From NCBI RefSeq assembly GCF_039543245.1, contig NZ_BAABJJ010000012.1, positions 62,001 to 126,000 on the forward strand: a stretch of DNA of 64,000 bases, read 5' to 3'. This stretch comes from Algibacter_G agarivorans. Its GTDB lineage: Bacteria > Bacteroidota > Bacteroidia > Flavobacteriales > Flavobacteriaceae. The translations under genes were made by a program, and so were the position numbers. The notes under the pieces were generated by a model, which worked only from the letters and a program-made list of their open reading frames with translations, was not told where the DNA came from and ran no database searches. Shown in pieces: positions 36,662 to 45,365 of the stretch (positions are counted from its first letter, which is position 1; each line of letters opens with the position of its first letter).

Positions 36662-38050
36662 ATGAACCTCATCAAATCGTATATTTCTGAACACAAAGAC
36701 CGGTTTTTAAACGAATTGATCGAACTATTAAAAATCCCATCTATAAGTGCCGATTCAGCATACAAAAATGATGTTTTAAAAACAGCAGATACCATTAAAA
36801 TTAGCCTAGAAAAAGCAGGCTGCGATACCGTTGAAATCTGTAAAACCGATGGCTACCCGATAGTTTACGGCGAAAAAATAATTGATGAAAACCTACCAAC
36901 GGTTTTAGTGTACGGACATTATGATGTGCAACCACCAGACCCACTAGATTTATGGCTCTCTCCTCCATTCGAACCCGTTATTAAAAAAACAGAAAAACAT
37001 CCAGACGGTGCAATTTTTGCGCGTGGTGCTTGTGATGATAAAGGGCAAATGTACATGCACGTTAAAGCCATGGAGTTTATGACTTCCACAAATCAATTGC
37101 CTTGTAACGTCAAGTTTATGATTGAAGGTGAAGAAGAAATAGGAAGTGCAAACCTCGCCATATTTGTAAAAAACAATCAAGAGAAATTAAAGAACGATGT
37201 TATTTTAATTTCGGATACAGGAATGATTGCTAACAATGTCCCATCAATCACAACTGGACTCCGAGGACTAAGTTATGTTGAAGTAGAAGTTACTGGCCCA
37301 AACAGAGATTTGCATTCAGGTTTATATGGAGGAGCAGTAGCCAACCCAATCAATATTTTAACGAAAATAATTGCCTCACTTCATGATGAAAACAATCACA
37401 TAACCATTCCAGGGTTTTATGACAACGTTGAAGAACTTTCTAAAGAAGAACGTGCAGAAATGGCAAAAGCTCCATTCAATCTAGAAAACTATAAAAAAGC
37501 CTTAGATATTGATGCCGTTTACGGAGAAGCAGGCTATACTACCAATGAAAGAAACTCTATCAGACCCACTCTAGATGTTAATGGTATTTGGGGAGGATAT
37601 ACGGGCGAAGGCGCAAAAACAGTTATCGCTAGCAAAGCTTATGCTAAAATATCAATGCGCTTAGTACCACACCAAGATTGGGAAAACATTACCGATTTAT
37701 TCAAAAATCAGTTCGAAAGTATCGCGCCAAAAGGCGTAAAAGTAAAAGTAACGTCTCACCACGGAGGTCAAGGCTATGTCACCCCAATAAACAGTGTAGG
37801 TTATCAGGCAGCTTGTAAAGCTTATCAAGATACGTTTGGAAAAACACCTATCCCTCAGCGCAGTGGTGGCAGTATTCCTATTGTTGCCCTTTTTGAGCAA
37901 GAGTTAAAAAGCAAAACCATTTTAATGGGCTTTGGGTTAGATAGCGATGCCATTCATTCACCAAACGAACATTTTGGTGTTTGGAACTACTTAAAAGGCA
38001 TTGAGACCATCCCTTATTTTTATAAATATTTTACAGAATTATCAAAATAA
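36662..38050 (+). CDS. M20 family dipeptidase
   Basis: This 462-residue M20/M25/M40 metallopeptidase has the metal-ligand motifs VYGHYDVQPPD, RGACDDKGQM, EGEEEIGSANL and the C-terminal HSPNEHFGVWN. It has no signal peptide and should cleave dipeptides or small peptides in the cytoplasm using two zinc ions. A TACTTTTG -7 element lies at 36631-36638, and a strong bidirectional terminator follows the stop. Confidence 0.95.
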   Translation: MNLIKSYISEHKDRFLNELIELLKIPSISADSAYKNDVLKTADTIKISLEKAGCDTVEICKTDGYPIVYGEKIIDENLPTVLVYGHYDVQPPDPLDLWLSPPFEPVIKKTEKHPDGAIFARGACDDKGQMYMHVKAMEFMTSTNQLPCNVKFMIEGEEEIGSANLAIFVKNNQEKLKNDVILISDTGMIANNVPSITTGLRGLSYVEVEVTGPNRDLHSGLYGGAVANPINILTKIIASLHDENNHITIPGFYDNVEELSKEERAEMAKAPFNLENYKKALDIDAVYGEAGYTTNERNSIRPTLDVNGIWGGYTGEGAKTVIASKAYAKISMRLVPHQDWENITDLFKNQFESIAPKGVKVKVTSHHGGQGYVTPINSVGYQAACKAYQDTFGKTPIPQRSGGSIPIVALFEQELKSKTILMGFGLDSDAIHSPNEHFGVWNYLKGIETIPYFYKYFTELSK

Positions 38051-38085
38051 AAAAGGGGTTGAATTTAAGTTCAACCCCTTTTTTT
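38051..38085. terminator. Bidirectional terminator after the dipeptidase gene
   Basis: AAAAGGGGTTGAA (38051-38063) pairs with TTCAACCCCTTTT (38070-38082) and runs into more T residues on the plus strand and T residues on the minus strand. It serves both convergent genes. Confidence 0.9.
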
Positions 38086-38842
38086 ATTTGGAGACTACTT
38101 TTACAACTCTATACAATCTGGAATCATCTGGTCCAGCAACATTTTTTTGATATTCATCAAAAAACCCATTTGGAAATGGCGTCCCCTCTTTATGCCTTGG
38201 GTTTAAGGCATCACTTAATTTTGAAAATAAGTTATAAGAATATGCTTTATAAGGAAATTTCTCTGATTTTGGTTCTAAAACAACAGCATTTCCCCAACCC
38301 TTTCTTTTAGATTTTCCAGCATCCATATCGGCTTTAAAAAACGGTTTCACCTTATTAGCTTCAAATTCAAAATGCCATCCAAGATCTTTCACATTGTGAT
38401 ACTTGATCCTAGCAAACTGAAAATCGTCGCCGGTTGCATCAGGTACTTGGATATGATTATTTAAATCTTTTAGCACAATCATATCGGTTGTGGCACTTAA
38501 CCCTCTTGTATCTATGTCTTCCATTTTCGTATCTGGAAACATATCTTTAACCCCTCCCCAATTAACTTCTTTATCAATATCTGGAAAGCCGTTAATAATT
38601 AGAATATTGGGTTCGTTTTCTAAATCTGTCCCCCCTATTCTAACAAACACTCCCCAAAAAGACATATTGCCTTTTTCAATTTCACTTTCAGCAAACTTGC
38701 TCCAATACTGTACTTCTCGCTTTAAGACCTCTTCCATGTCTGTGTCTGCAACTCTCCTGTACATGTGCACAGAAACACCCTGTGCTTGAATAAATTGGCT
38801 ACTCACTAGAATAATGAATAGCATCATAATTGTTTTTTTCAT
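38084..38842 (-). CDS. Secreted protein of unknown function
   Basis: This 252-residue protein has a signal peptide ending SSQFIQAQ. The mature part contains VHMYRRVADTDMEEVLKRE near its start and RLYRVVKVVSK at its end, and may contain two related alpha+beta halves like the 276-residue secreted protein at 43411-44241. I do not recognise a named family. It lacks a lipobox, so it is likely periplasmic or secreted. It is monocistronic and convergent with the dipeptidase gene. Confidence 0.75.
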   Translation of the reverse strand: MKKTIMMLFIILVSSQFIQAQGVSVHMYRRVADTDMEEVLKREVQYWSKFAESEIEKGNMSFWGVFVRIGGTDLENEPNILIINGFPDIDKEVNWGGVKDMFPDTKMEDIDTRGLSATTDMIVLKDLNNHIQVPDATGDDFQFARIKYHNVKDLGWHFEFEANKVKPFFKADMDAGKSKRKGWGNAVVLEPKSEKFPYKAYSYNLFSKLSDALNPRHKEGTPFPNGFFDEYQKNVAGPDDSRLYRVVKVVSK

Positions 38843-39119
38843 AATGATTTAATTAGTTGGTTAATAATTTATAAAAAAATACCAAAACCAGGTTACTTAA
38901 TAAAAAAAGGAGGATCTAAGGCTGCTAAAAGTAATTATTAGGGAGAGAATTAAAGGTAATACATGATTTAACTCGTTTATAAATATATAAAAAATACAGA
39001 TTATATCCTACTAAATAAAATATTTAACCTAAATGACCTACAGAACTGTTCTTGTCAGGAGTTTTTAAGGAAGTTAATTAACTTAGAAAAGAAATAATAT
39101 CATTTTCTTTGCATTCAGC

Positions 39120-39980
39120 ATGAAAAACCAACACAGTTATCAACTTTTATTACTCACATTTGCTACCTTATTAATTAGTACTTCTGGTGCTTTAGGAAAA
39201 TTTATAGACTTACCAACTCCTGTAATTATTTGGTGCAGAAGTGCATTAGGTGCTTTATTCCTTTTTATATTTTGCCGTTATAAAAAGTTGAGCATCAAGA
39301 TAAATTCTAGAACAGATATCCCAACCATTCTTTTAAGTGCCTTATTATTAGGCACACATTGGGTTACTTATTTTTATGCCTTAAAACTATCAAACGTAGC
39401 AATAGGGATGCTGTCTATGTTTACATTTCCTGTAATCACAGCATTGTTAGAACCCTTTTTTACAAAATCTAAATTAAACCCAATCCATATTATTTTAGCA
39501 CTCATGGTTTTGCTAGGCATTTATATTCTTGCACCAGATTTTAATTTTGAAAGCACTTACATAAAAGGTATCCTCTGCGGTGTTTTTTCCGCTTTATGTT
39601 ACGCCTTAAGAAACCTTATTTTAAAACGCCATGTACACCAATACAATGGCACGGTGCTCATGATGCAGCAAGCTTTAATAGTAAGTATCTTTTTACTACC
39701 CGTTATGTTTACAATGGATATAACCAACATGCAAACCCAAATTCCATACCTAATCATATTGGGCTTAGTAACCACTGCTATTGGGCATTCTTTATTTATT
39801 GCAAGCTTTAAACATTTCTCGGTAAGCACAGCAAGTATTATTGGAAGTGTTCAACCTATTTTTGGAATAATAATAGCCTTTATTTTCTTAAATGAAATAC
39901 CCACACTTAATACGTTTTTTGGCGGATCTTTAATAATTGCAACTGTAGTTATTGAGAGCATTAGGTCTAGAAAAAGATAA
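39120..39980 (+). CDS. EamA/DMT family transporter
   Basis: This 286-residue protein has ten predicted membrane helices in two EamA repeats; the second repeat starts near FESTYIKGILCGVFSALCYA. Family features include SGALGKFIDLPTPVIIWCR and VSTASIIGSVQPIFGIIIAF. It should export or import a small metabolite across the inner membrane; the substrate is unknown. It stands alone on the plus strand after a 277-bp gap in which I see only AT-rich sequence and no clear promoter match. Confidence 0.92.
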   Translation: MKNQHSYQLLLLTFATLLISTSGALGKFIDLPTPVIIWCRSALGALFLFIFCRYKKLSIKINSRTDIPTILLSALLLGTHWVTYFYALKLSNVAIGMLSMFTFPVITALLEPFFTKSKLNPIHIILALMVLLGIYILAPDFNFESTYIKGILCGVFSALCYALRNLILKRHVHQYNGTVLMMQQALIVSIFLLPVMFTMDITNMQTQIPYLIILGLVTTAIGHSLFIASFKHFSVSTASIIGSVQPIFGIIIAFIFLNEIPTLNTFFGGSLIIATVVIESIRSRKR

Positions 39981-40061
39981 AAAATCAATCTATTTACCCT
40001 TAAAACTGTAACAAACTTCCCCTTTTAACGTTCTAATAGTCAATCAATCAAAATCAATCAC

Positions 40062-41165
40062 ATGATGTTAAAGCGTTTTTTTATAATCTGCTCAGGAGCA
40101 GATACCGATATTTTAGAGGATTGTTCTATAGGAGAACAAAACAAATACGCAGGTATAGGAGCCACCGTTTTCTTTACTGCTATTATGGCTTTAATTGCCG
40201 CTAGTTATGCACTTTATACTGTTTTCGATAATCTTTACACAGCTATTTTCTTTGGACTCGTTTGGGGTTTACTCATTTTTAATTTAGACCGCTATATCGT
40301 TTCTACTATTAAAAAAACAGGGCATGCTATAGATGAATTAATTCAGGCATCACCCAGAATTATATTAGCCGTTATTATTGCAGTTGTTATTTCAAAACCT
40401 CTAGAATTGAAAATTTTTGAAAAGGAAATTAACCAAGTATTATTAGAACAAAAAAATGATTTAACGCTAGCCAATAAAAACCAAATTGCAGAACTGTTTA
40501 CCCCAACTATATTGGGTTTAAATAATGATATTGCAAATTTGCAAAAAGAAATAGAGACAAAAGAAGCTGAAGTAAACCAATTATACAACACTTATATAGC
40601 AGAAGCCGAAGGCACTGCAGGAACAAAACTTTTAGGCAAAGGTCCCGTTTATAAAGAAAAACGAGAAAAGCATGACGGGTTATTAGCCGAATTACAGCAG
40701 CTAAAAGCCGAAAATAAAGTAAAAATTGCCGCTAATGAGACCCAAATAACAAAACTTAAAGGCGAATATGAGACCCAAATAATAAACACACAACCTATTA
40801 TCAATAATTTTGATGGCTTAATGGCACGCGTTAACGCCTTAGGCAAATTACCATGGCTGCCTTCGTTCTTTATATTTTTATTGTTTTTAGCTATTGAAAC
40901 CTCTCCCATTTTTGCTAAGTTATTGTCTCCAAAAGGCACTTATGACTTTAAGTTAGAAGATCAAGAGGCTACTGTTAAAACAAATGTGCTTCAAAATAAA
41001 AACCAGCAGGAAGCTATGTTAAAAACAGATTACGCAATCAACGACCGAATTTATAGCGACATAGAAAATGAAGATGAGCTATACTCACACAAGCGCAACA
41101 AAGCGAGGGAACTTATGCAACTGCAAGCTGATGCTTTTTACAAAAAACAAAAAAACGTATTGTAA
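40062..41165 (+). CDS. DUF4407 family membrane protein
   Basis: This 367-residue protein matches the DUF4407 plan: FFIICSGADTDILEDC near the start, three N-terminal membrane helices (about residues 28-115, with FGLVWGLLIFNLDRYIVS), a long coiled coil (about 120-260) and another helix near 270-290 (SFFIFLLFLAIETSPIF). The function is unknown. Two adjacent ATGs (40062 and 40065) are possible starts. It is convergent with a small STAS-like gene that ends 10 bp away. Confidence 0.9.
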   Translation: MMLKRFFIICSGADTDILEDCSIGEQNKYAGIGATVFFTAIMALIAASYALYTVFDNLYTAIFFGLVWGLLIFNLDRYIVSTIKKTGHAIDELIQASPRIILAVIIAVVISKPLELKIFEKEINQVLLEQKNDLTLANKNQIAELFTPTILGLNNDIANLQKEIETKEAEVNQLYNTYIAEAEGTAGTKLLGKGPVYKEKREKHDGLLAELQQLKAENKVKIAANETQITKLKGEYETQIINTQPIINNFDGLMARVNALGKLPWLPSFFIFLLFLAIETSPIFAKLLSPKGTYDFKLEDQEATVKTNVLQNKNQQEAMLKTDYAINDRIYSDIENEDELYSHKRNKARELMQLQADAFYKKQKNVL

Positions 41166-41175
41166 TCAGCCCAAA

Positions 41176-41457
41176 TTAAGCAGCCGTTGTATTGGTTTTA
41201 AAATGATCATATAAATCTTTACAACCAAAACCAATAATAGATAATCTTTTGTTTTTATTTAAAGCTTCTTGATGAAGTTTGGCAATGGCGTCAACACCAT
41301 ATTTATCCATACTTTCAATATCTTGAACACTAATCGTAAGATCACTTACGCTTTCAAAAATGTTATTAAACTCATTTTGAAATAAGTTTATGCTGGTTTT
41401 GTTAAGAACACCCTTAATCTTAAAAAAGTTGTTGCAATTAGTAATTTCTAAATCCAT
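41176..41457 (-). CDS. STAS-like domain protein (anti-anti-sigma type)
   Basis: This 93-residue protein has the STAS fold order: strand FFKIKGVLNKTSINLF, strand DLTISVQDIESMDKYGVDAI with the helix that follows, and a final strand and helix RLSIIGFGCKDLYDHF. The usual phosphorylated Ser position in the DxSG loop reads IESMDKYG, so phospho-regulation is uncertain. It has no adjacent anti-sigma kinase. It may bind a partner protein or lipid. Confidence 0.7.
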   Translation of the reverse strand: MDLEITNCNNFFKIKGVLNKTSINLFQNEFNNIFESVSDLTISVQDIESMDKYGVDAIAKLHQEALNKNKRLSIIGFGCKDLYDHFKTNTTAA

Positions 41458-41801
41458 AATACAGTGATTTTAAATAGTTAAACAATAAACCTGAGGGAGA
41501 GCAATCAATTGACTACAAGATAAAAGTAGGAAAATAAATGTCTTATCTGTAATTTTTTCGACCAACAGATTTTAACATGAGATGAAAAAATATTTGATGT
41601 CAATTTCATCGATGAGCAACCTTTTTTTTTGACTAATTCAAATTTTTAGCGAATCGAAAAAGTTTAACTGAGTTCAATAGAAGATTTTGTTACTTTTACG
41701 GTTATTAAAACAATTACTAATTAAGTAAATACCAGTTTATCATGCAAAAAAAAGGATGGTACAGGTTTTGCAACTAGATTAATTATATTAAATACTACCA
41801 C
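41458..41801. other. 344-bp intergenic region
   Basis: No gene longer than a few codons is visible. A TACTTTTA sequence (41691-41698, one base off TAnnTTTG) could be the -7 element for the gene at 41802, leaving about 100 nt of leader. A ten-codon ATG frame at 41742-41777 (MQKKGWYRFCN) lies in that leader. I see no strong hairpin with a T-run. Confidence 0.4.
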
Positions 41802-42233
41802 ATGAAAAAACTAATCGTATTATTTTGTATAGTATGCTTTTCTAGCAGTTATGGACAATCTAATAAGGAAGCAGATATAAAAGACATTAATAAAGTATTA
41901 AAAAAACAAAGGATTGCTTGGTCAAATAATAACCTAGAAGAATTTATGGAAGGCTACTGGAAAAGCGACTCCCTTAAATTTTATAGTAGTAATGGTGTTA
42001 CGTATGGTTGGGAGAACACCTTAGATCGTTATCAAAAAGCATATCCTACGGAAGACCACACCGGTAAGTTGAATTTTAAAATAAATGATATTTCTAATAT
42101 ATGTGAAGGCTCATATTTTGTTTTAGGCGAATATCATATAAAGCGCGAAGTCGGCAATGCCGATGGAATTTTTATGCTTGTTTTTAAGAAAATTAATGGC
42201 GAGTGGAAGATTATTGCTGATACGTCTTCATAA
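41802..42233 (+). CDS. Secreted NTF2/SnoaL-like (DUF4440-type) protein
   Basis: This 143-residue protein has a signal peptide (ending SSSYGQ) and an NTF2-like domain: helix VLKKQRIAWSNNNLEEFME, YWKSDSLKFYSSNGVTYGWE, YQKAYPT and the C-terminal strand FKKINGEWKIIADTSS. Members of this fold range from isomerases to non-enzymatic binding proteins; no catalytic residues can be assigned. It is probably periplasmic. Confidence 0.8.
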   Translation: MKKLIVLFCIVCFSSSYGQSNKEADIKDINKVLKKQRIAWSNNNLEEFMEGYWKSDSLKFYSSNGVTYGWENTLDRYQKAYPTEDHTGKLNFKINDISNICEGSYFVLGEYHIKREVGNADGIFMLVFKKINGEWKIIADTSS

Positions 42234-42238
42234 CTGTA

Positions 42239-42517
42239 TTAATTTTTATCAGATTTTTTAAGCAATACATCTTTGTGTTTTTCTAAATCTACAGGTTTAT
42301 AAACCACCCTTGTTGAAACTGGGTGCTTAGCTAGTAAATGTTCTGGTCGAATAGGTCGTTTTTCGAAACCCCCACCACAGTTTGGACAAACATGTTGCAA
42401 AATAGCTTCTACACAATCTATACAAAAAGTACATTCAAACGTGCAAATCATGGCTTCCTTTGAATTGAAAGGCAATAGCTTGTTACAGTTTTCGCATGTT
42501 GGTCTTATTTCTAGCAT
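42239..42517 (-). CDS. DUF1272 zinc-ribbon protein
   Basis: This 92-residue protein has clustered Cys pairs: CENC near the start, CTFECTFCIDC and CPNCGGGF, with RPIRPEHLLAKHP following. This is the DUF1272 pattern, and it likely binds one or two zinc ions. I chose the ATG at 42517. The longer frame to 42550 runs into a dispersed repeat (copy B), so its first 11 residues are repeat-derived and unlikely to be real. Confidence 0.87.
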   Translation of the reverse strand: MLEIRPTCENCNKLLPFNSKEAMICTFECTFCIDCVEAILQHVCPNCGGGFEKRPIRPEHLLAKHPVSTRVVYKPVDLEKHKDVLLKKSDKN

Positions 42518-42528
42518 ATCTTTTGTTT

Positions 42529-42682
42529 GCGTTAGGGATTGCAGCGGCATCCTTTTTTGGGCTTAAACTATAAGTTTGGCTTGAAACTGATTTAAGATAT
42601 GTGAAAAATACTTGATGAGATACTGAAACAAGTTCAGCACAAGAAAGATATAGCGGAAAGCCCGACCCTTGTGGTAACGCCC
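42529..42682. repeat. Dispersed flavobacterial-type repeat element, copy B
   Basis: The left end is GCGTTAGGGATTGCAGCGG and the right end CGGAAAGCCCGACCCTTG then TAACGCCC. It is 154 bp long and matches copies at 15156-15305 and 63245-63329 at both ends, with a variable middle. It begins 6 bp beyond the PhnA gene stop on the minus strand and ends 12 bp before the DUF1272 start. Confidence 0.85.
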
Positions 42683-42687
42683 AAATA

Positions 42688-43266
42688 TTATAATTTCTTT
42701 ACGTAGTCTGTGATAATAACAGTTAATGTTGGACCAACTTTACCTTCAATATATTTTTCGTTTTCATGGTCTAAACGTATATTTCTAACTGCGGTTCCTT
42801 GTTTTGCAATCATACTAGACCCTTTAACTTTTAAGTCCTTTATTAACACTACGGAATCTCCTGCTTGCAAAACAACGCCATTTACATCTCTGTGAATTAA
42901 TTTTTCCGGATCTGCTTCTCCTTCCCCAGTAGCTTTAGCAAATTCCAAAATATCATCTTCTAAATACATCATATCTAGCAAATCTTGTGGCCAGCCTTCT
43001 GTTCTTAAACGAGAAAGCATTCTCCAAGCGGCTACTTTTACAGCATCTTGCTCACTCCACATACTATCATTTAAACAACGCCAATGGTTTGCATCTGTGA
43101 TTTCCGGGTCTTCTATTTGGTCAATACAAGTTTTACATGCTACTAACGATTTTGTTAAAGTTTCATCTTTTTGTGGCGCTAAAGTATGTATTTGTAAATG
43201 CTCTTCGTTTGCACACAATTCGCATTTATTATCAGCTCTTTTATATAATTCTCTGTCTAAACTCAT
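42688..43266 (-). CDS. PhnA/YjdM family zinc-ribbon protein
   Basis: This 192-residue protein has an N-terminal zinc ribbon (CELCANEEHLQIH and CKTC) and the conserved C-terminal PhnA domain, with DVNGVVLQAGDSVVLIKDLK and GSSMIAKQGTAVRNIRL. Despite the historical name, there is no phosphonate operon here and the family is not shown to degrade phosphonates in such settings. The repeat copy B lies directly after its stop. Confidence 0.9.
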   Translation of the reverse strand: MSLDRELYKRADNKCELCANEEHLQIHTLAPQKDETLTKSLVACKTCIDQIEDPEITDANHWRCLNDSMWSEQDAVKVAAWRMLSRLRTEGWPQDLLDMMYLEDDILEFAKATGEGEADPEKLIHRDVNGVVLQAGDSVVLIKDLKVKGSSMIAKQGTAVRNIRLDHENEKYIEGKVGPTLTVIITDYVKKL

Positions 43267-43349
43267 TTTCTATATTTAATTATTGCAATAATACAGCTAA
43301 ATAGAAGCTTCTACAAGTTTAGGTTTTTACGATGCCCTTATTTAAAACA

Positions 43350-43378
43350 AGAAAAGGACACTTAGAGCGTCCTTTTCT
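43350..43378 (-). terminator. Terminator of the secreted protein gene
   Basis: AGAAAAGGAC (43350-43359) pairs with GTCCTTTTCT (43369-43378). On the minus strand it is followed by TTGTTTTAAAT. It lies about 33 bp beyond the stop at 43411. Confidence 0.75.
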
Positions 43379-43410
43379 GTGAAATCAAATACTTTTTATA
43401 TGAAATATTT

Positions 43411-44241
43411 TTATTTAGAAAGATCGTGAATAAATGTGTAAAGATAATCACCATGAACACCCGTAAAATATTTTCTCCAAGCTTTTCCTTTTGCTTTATT
43501 AGCCTCAGTATCTGGGTATGCCGCTTTCATTAATTCGTCTCCTCTATCAAACATTTTATCTAAATCAGCCATTGAATCAAGAAAAAACGCTTCGACAAAC
43601 TCCGTTTTATCTGAGCCCCAAGCATGTACATTTGGATAGTATGCTTTTACAAATTCGTTTTTTTGAACAATAGCTGCATTACCCTCCATTCTTAATTCCT
43701 TAAACTCCTCATTGGTTCCATCTTCAGGAAAAGCAAAATGGCTTTTTCTTATGTAGCACACCATATCTTTTGTTGGTTTTTCAGCCATAAATTTAGCTCC
43801 TGGTATAGGCGCATAAATTTCATCAGAATGCTCATTAGCGTAATACGAATCAAGATTCTTTAAAAATGCTTTTCTTTCTGCTTCATCTGGCCATGCAGCC
43901 TTTTCTAACTCACCACTTCGCTCACCAAACTTGCCTATATCTTCCCAAGAAGCAAAGGTTTGTACTGAAAGAAACTCCGTATTATCGGCAGTCATATTAT
44001 GCAGATATGTGGAAGCTCCCATGACGTATTCATTATTCATAGTCACTTTTTCATGGTACTCTTTTGCAGCAGCTTTCCATTCAGACATTTTAAAATCCTC
44101 CTTATCCATATTCCAATGATTGGTGGTCACGGTTATAAATTCTGGACGTTTAGGAGCATCTTCTTGTGCTAGAATTGTAGTGGTACTAAATAACAATAGT
44201 GCTAATACTATTGCTGAAAATAATTGTTTGGTTGTTTTCAT
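43411..44241 (-). CDS. Secreted protein with an internal duplication, function unknown
   Basis: This 276-residue protein has a signal peptide ending TTILAQ. The mature part is two similar halves: DNTEFLSVQTFASWEDIGKF with LEKAAWPD in the first, and DKTEFVEAFFLDSMADLDKM with LMKAAYPD in the second, each ending in an aromatic stretch (DEIY, DYLY). This suggests two tandem alpha+beta (dimeric-barrel-like) domains arising by duplication. I know no function. The secreted 252-residue protein at 38084-38842 may share the plan. Confidence 0.8.
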   Translation of the reverse strand: MKTTKQLFSAIVLALLLFSTTTILAQEDAPKRPEFITVTTNHWNMDKEDFKMSEWKAAAKEYHEKVTMNNEYVMGASTYLHNMTADNTEFLSVQTFASWEDIGKFGERSGELEKAAWPDEAERKAFLKNLDSYYANEHSDEIYAPIPGAKFMAEKPTKDMVCYIRKSHFAFPEDGTNEEFKELRMEGNAAIVQKNEFVKAYYPNVHAWGSDKTEFVEAFFLDSMADLDKMFDRGDELMKAAYPDTEANKAKGKAWRKYFTGVHGDYLYTFIHDLSK

Positions 44242-44397
44242 AATCTGTAAAAAATTAAAGTTAATATATAAATTGAAATTAAATACTTCTTTAAGATTTC
44301 GGGCTATTTGATTATGCTACTAATATTAATTAGGGAATTATAAGATTATAAATGTACAATAAAAAAAACTAGTTTATAAATTATTTATTTGTCTTAA

Positions 44398-44760
44398 TTA
44401 CAATATAGTGTCTCTTAGTTTTTTGGGCATACCTTTTACTACCATATTATAAGAATGGTCTATTAGTGCTTTTATGAGTTTTGGCTGTAATTCGCCTTCA
44501 TGTAGATAAAGGGTGTTCCAATGTTTTTTGCTCATATGGTATCCTGGGCAGATGCTGTTGTATTCTGCACGAAGTTCTTCTGAATATTCTGGGTCTGCTT
44601 TTAAATTTATAGCAGCTTCTCCTCGTTCCCACCATTTTAATGAAGCTAGCACAAACATTTTTCCAAGTACTTTAAACACCAATGTATCTGCATCAAAAGG
44701 AAAATCTTCGGTAGTTCCTTTTTTGCTTAAGCAGTATGTTCTGATTTGCTCTATATTCAT
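44398..44760 (-). CDS. MmcQ/YjbR family protein
   Basis: This 120-residue protein begins MNIEQIRTYCLSKKGTTED with FPFDADTLVFKVLGKMFVL following, and has the HWNTLYL and LIDHSYNMVV segments of the MmcQ/YjbR family (CyaY-like DNA-binding fold). The function is poorly known. Its ATG overlaps the DUF4230 stop by 4 bp (ATGA). Confidence 0.92.
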   Translation of the reverse strand: MNIEQIRTYCLSKKGTTEDFPFDADTLVFKVLGKMFVLASLKWWERGEAAINLKADPEYSEELRAEYNSICPGYHMSKKHWNTLYLHEGELQPKLIKALIDHSYNMVVKGMPKKLRDTIL

Positions 44761-45365
44761 TTTAAAAGTTCTGTCTTACTTTCTTCAATTTTTAAAGCTG
44801 AATAATCTAATTTCCAACCAATAGTTTCAACAATGGTTTCTATGAGCAGAATAGTTTCTAAGGCTTCTCTTTGGGCCATTGGAATCAATCCACTTTCTGG
44901 AATTTTATCCTGAATGTGTAATTTAGCTTCGTTGTGCAACCCTGTTAAATCAACAGCTTCAAATCGGTTAAAATAACCATCGGTTTTGTCGTAGTAATTC
45001 AGATTGGTTTCAATGGACAATACTTCGGGTTGCGGAAAATGTTCGAGTAAAATTTTCTTTTTGTCATTATCTGCTTTCAACACAATTTTAGATAAATCAT
45101 AACCTACATGTGCTTTTGCATTTATTACAACAAGTGCTTTCTTTCTACTGGAAATGAGTTTTAAAAAACGTTCTTTTACATCTTCATAATGATAAATTTC
45201 TGCAAAATCACCTTCAACGGTTATAAACTTGCAAACTTTTTTAATTTTGTCTAACAATAAAACAGATTGTGCATTCACTAAGCTCTTCTTCTTTAATGAC
45301 TTAACATAGGTGACAATTCCTAAAGTGACTAACACGCCAATTATGATTCCTAAAAAGGCTTCCAT
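44757..45365 (-). CDS. DUF4230 family membrane-anchored protein
   Basis: This 202-residue protein has one N-terminal membrane helix (about residues 4-20, LGIIIGVLVTLGIVTYV) and a DUF4230 domain outside or inside the membrane, including ITVEGDFAEIYHYED and the final IVETIGWKLDYSALKI. The function is unknown. It starts directly after the cyclase stop codon and overlaps the YjbR gene downstream, so the three genes are coupled. Confidence 0.85.
   Translation of the reverse strand: MEAFLGIIIGVLVTLGIVTYVKSLKKKSLVNAQSVLLLDKIKKVCKFITVEGDFAEIYHYEDVKERFLKLISSRKKALVVINAKAHVGYDLSKIVLKADNDKKKILLEHFPQPEVLSIETNLNYYDKTDGYFNRFEAVDLTGLHNEAKLHIQDKIPESGLIPMAQREALETILLIETIVETIGWKLDYSALKIEESKTELLK

Noticed and set aside
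41742..41777. A short leader peptide MQKKGWYRFCN before the gene at 41802
   Set aside because: Too short, with no repeat of a regulatory amino acid and no hairpin with T-run behind it.
42518..42550. A longer N-terminus for the DUF1272 protein
   Set aside because: The extra 11 residues come from the dispersed repeat copy B; the ATG at 42517 starts the conserved region.
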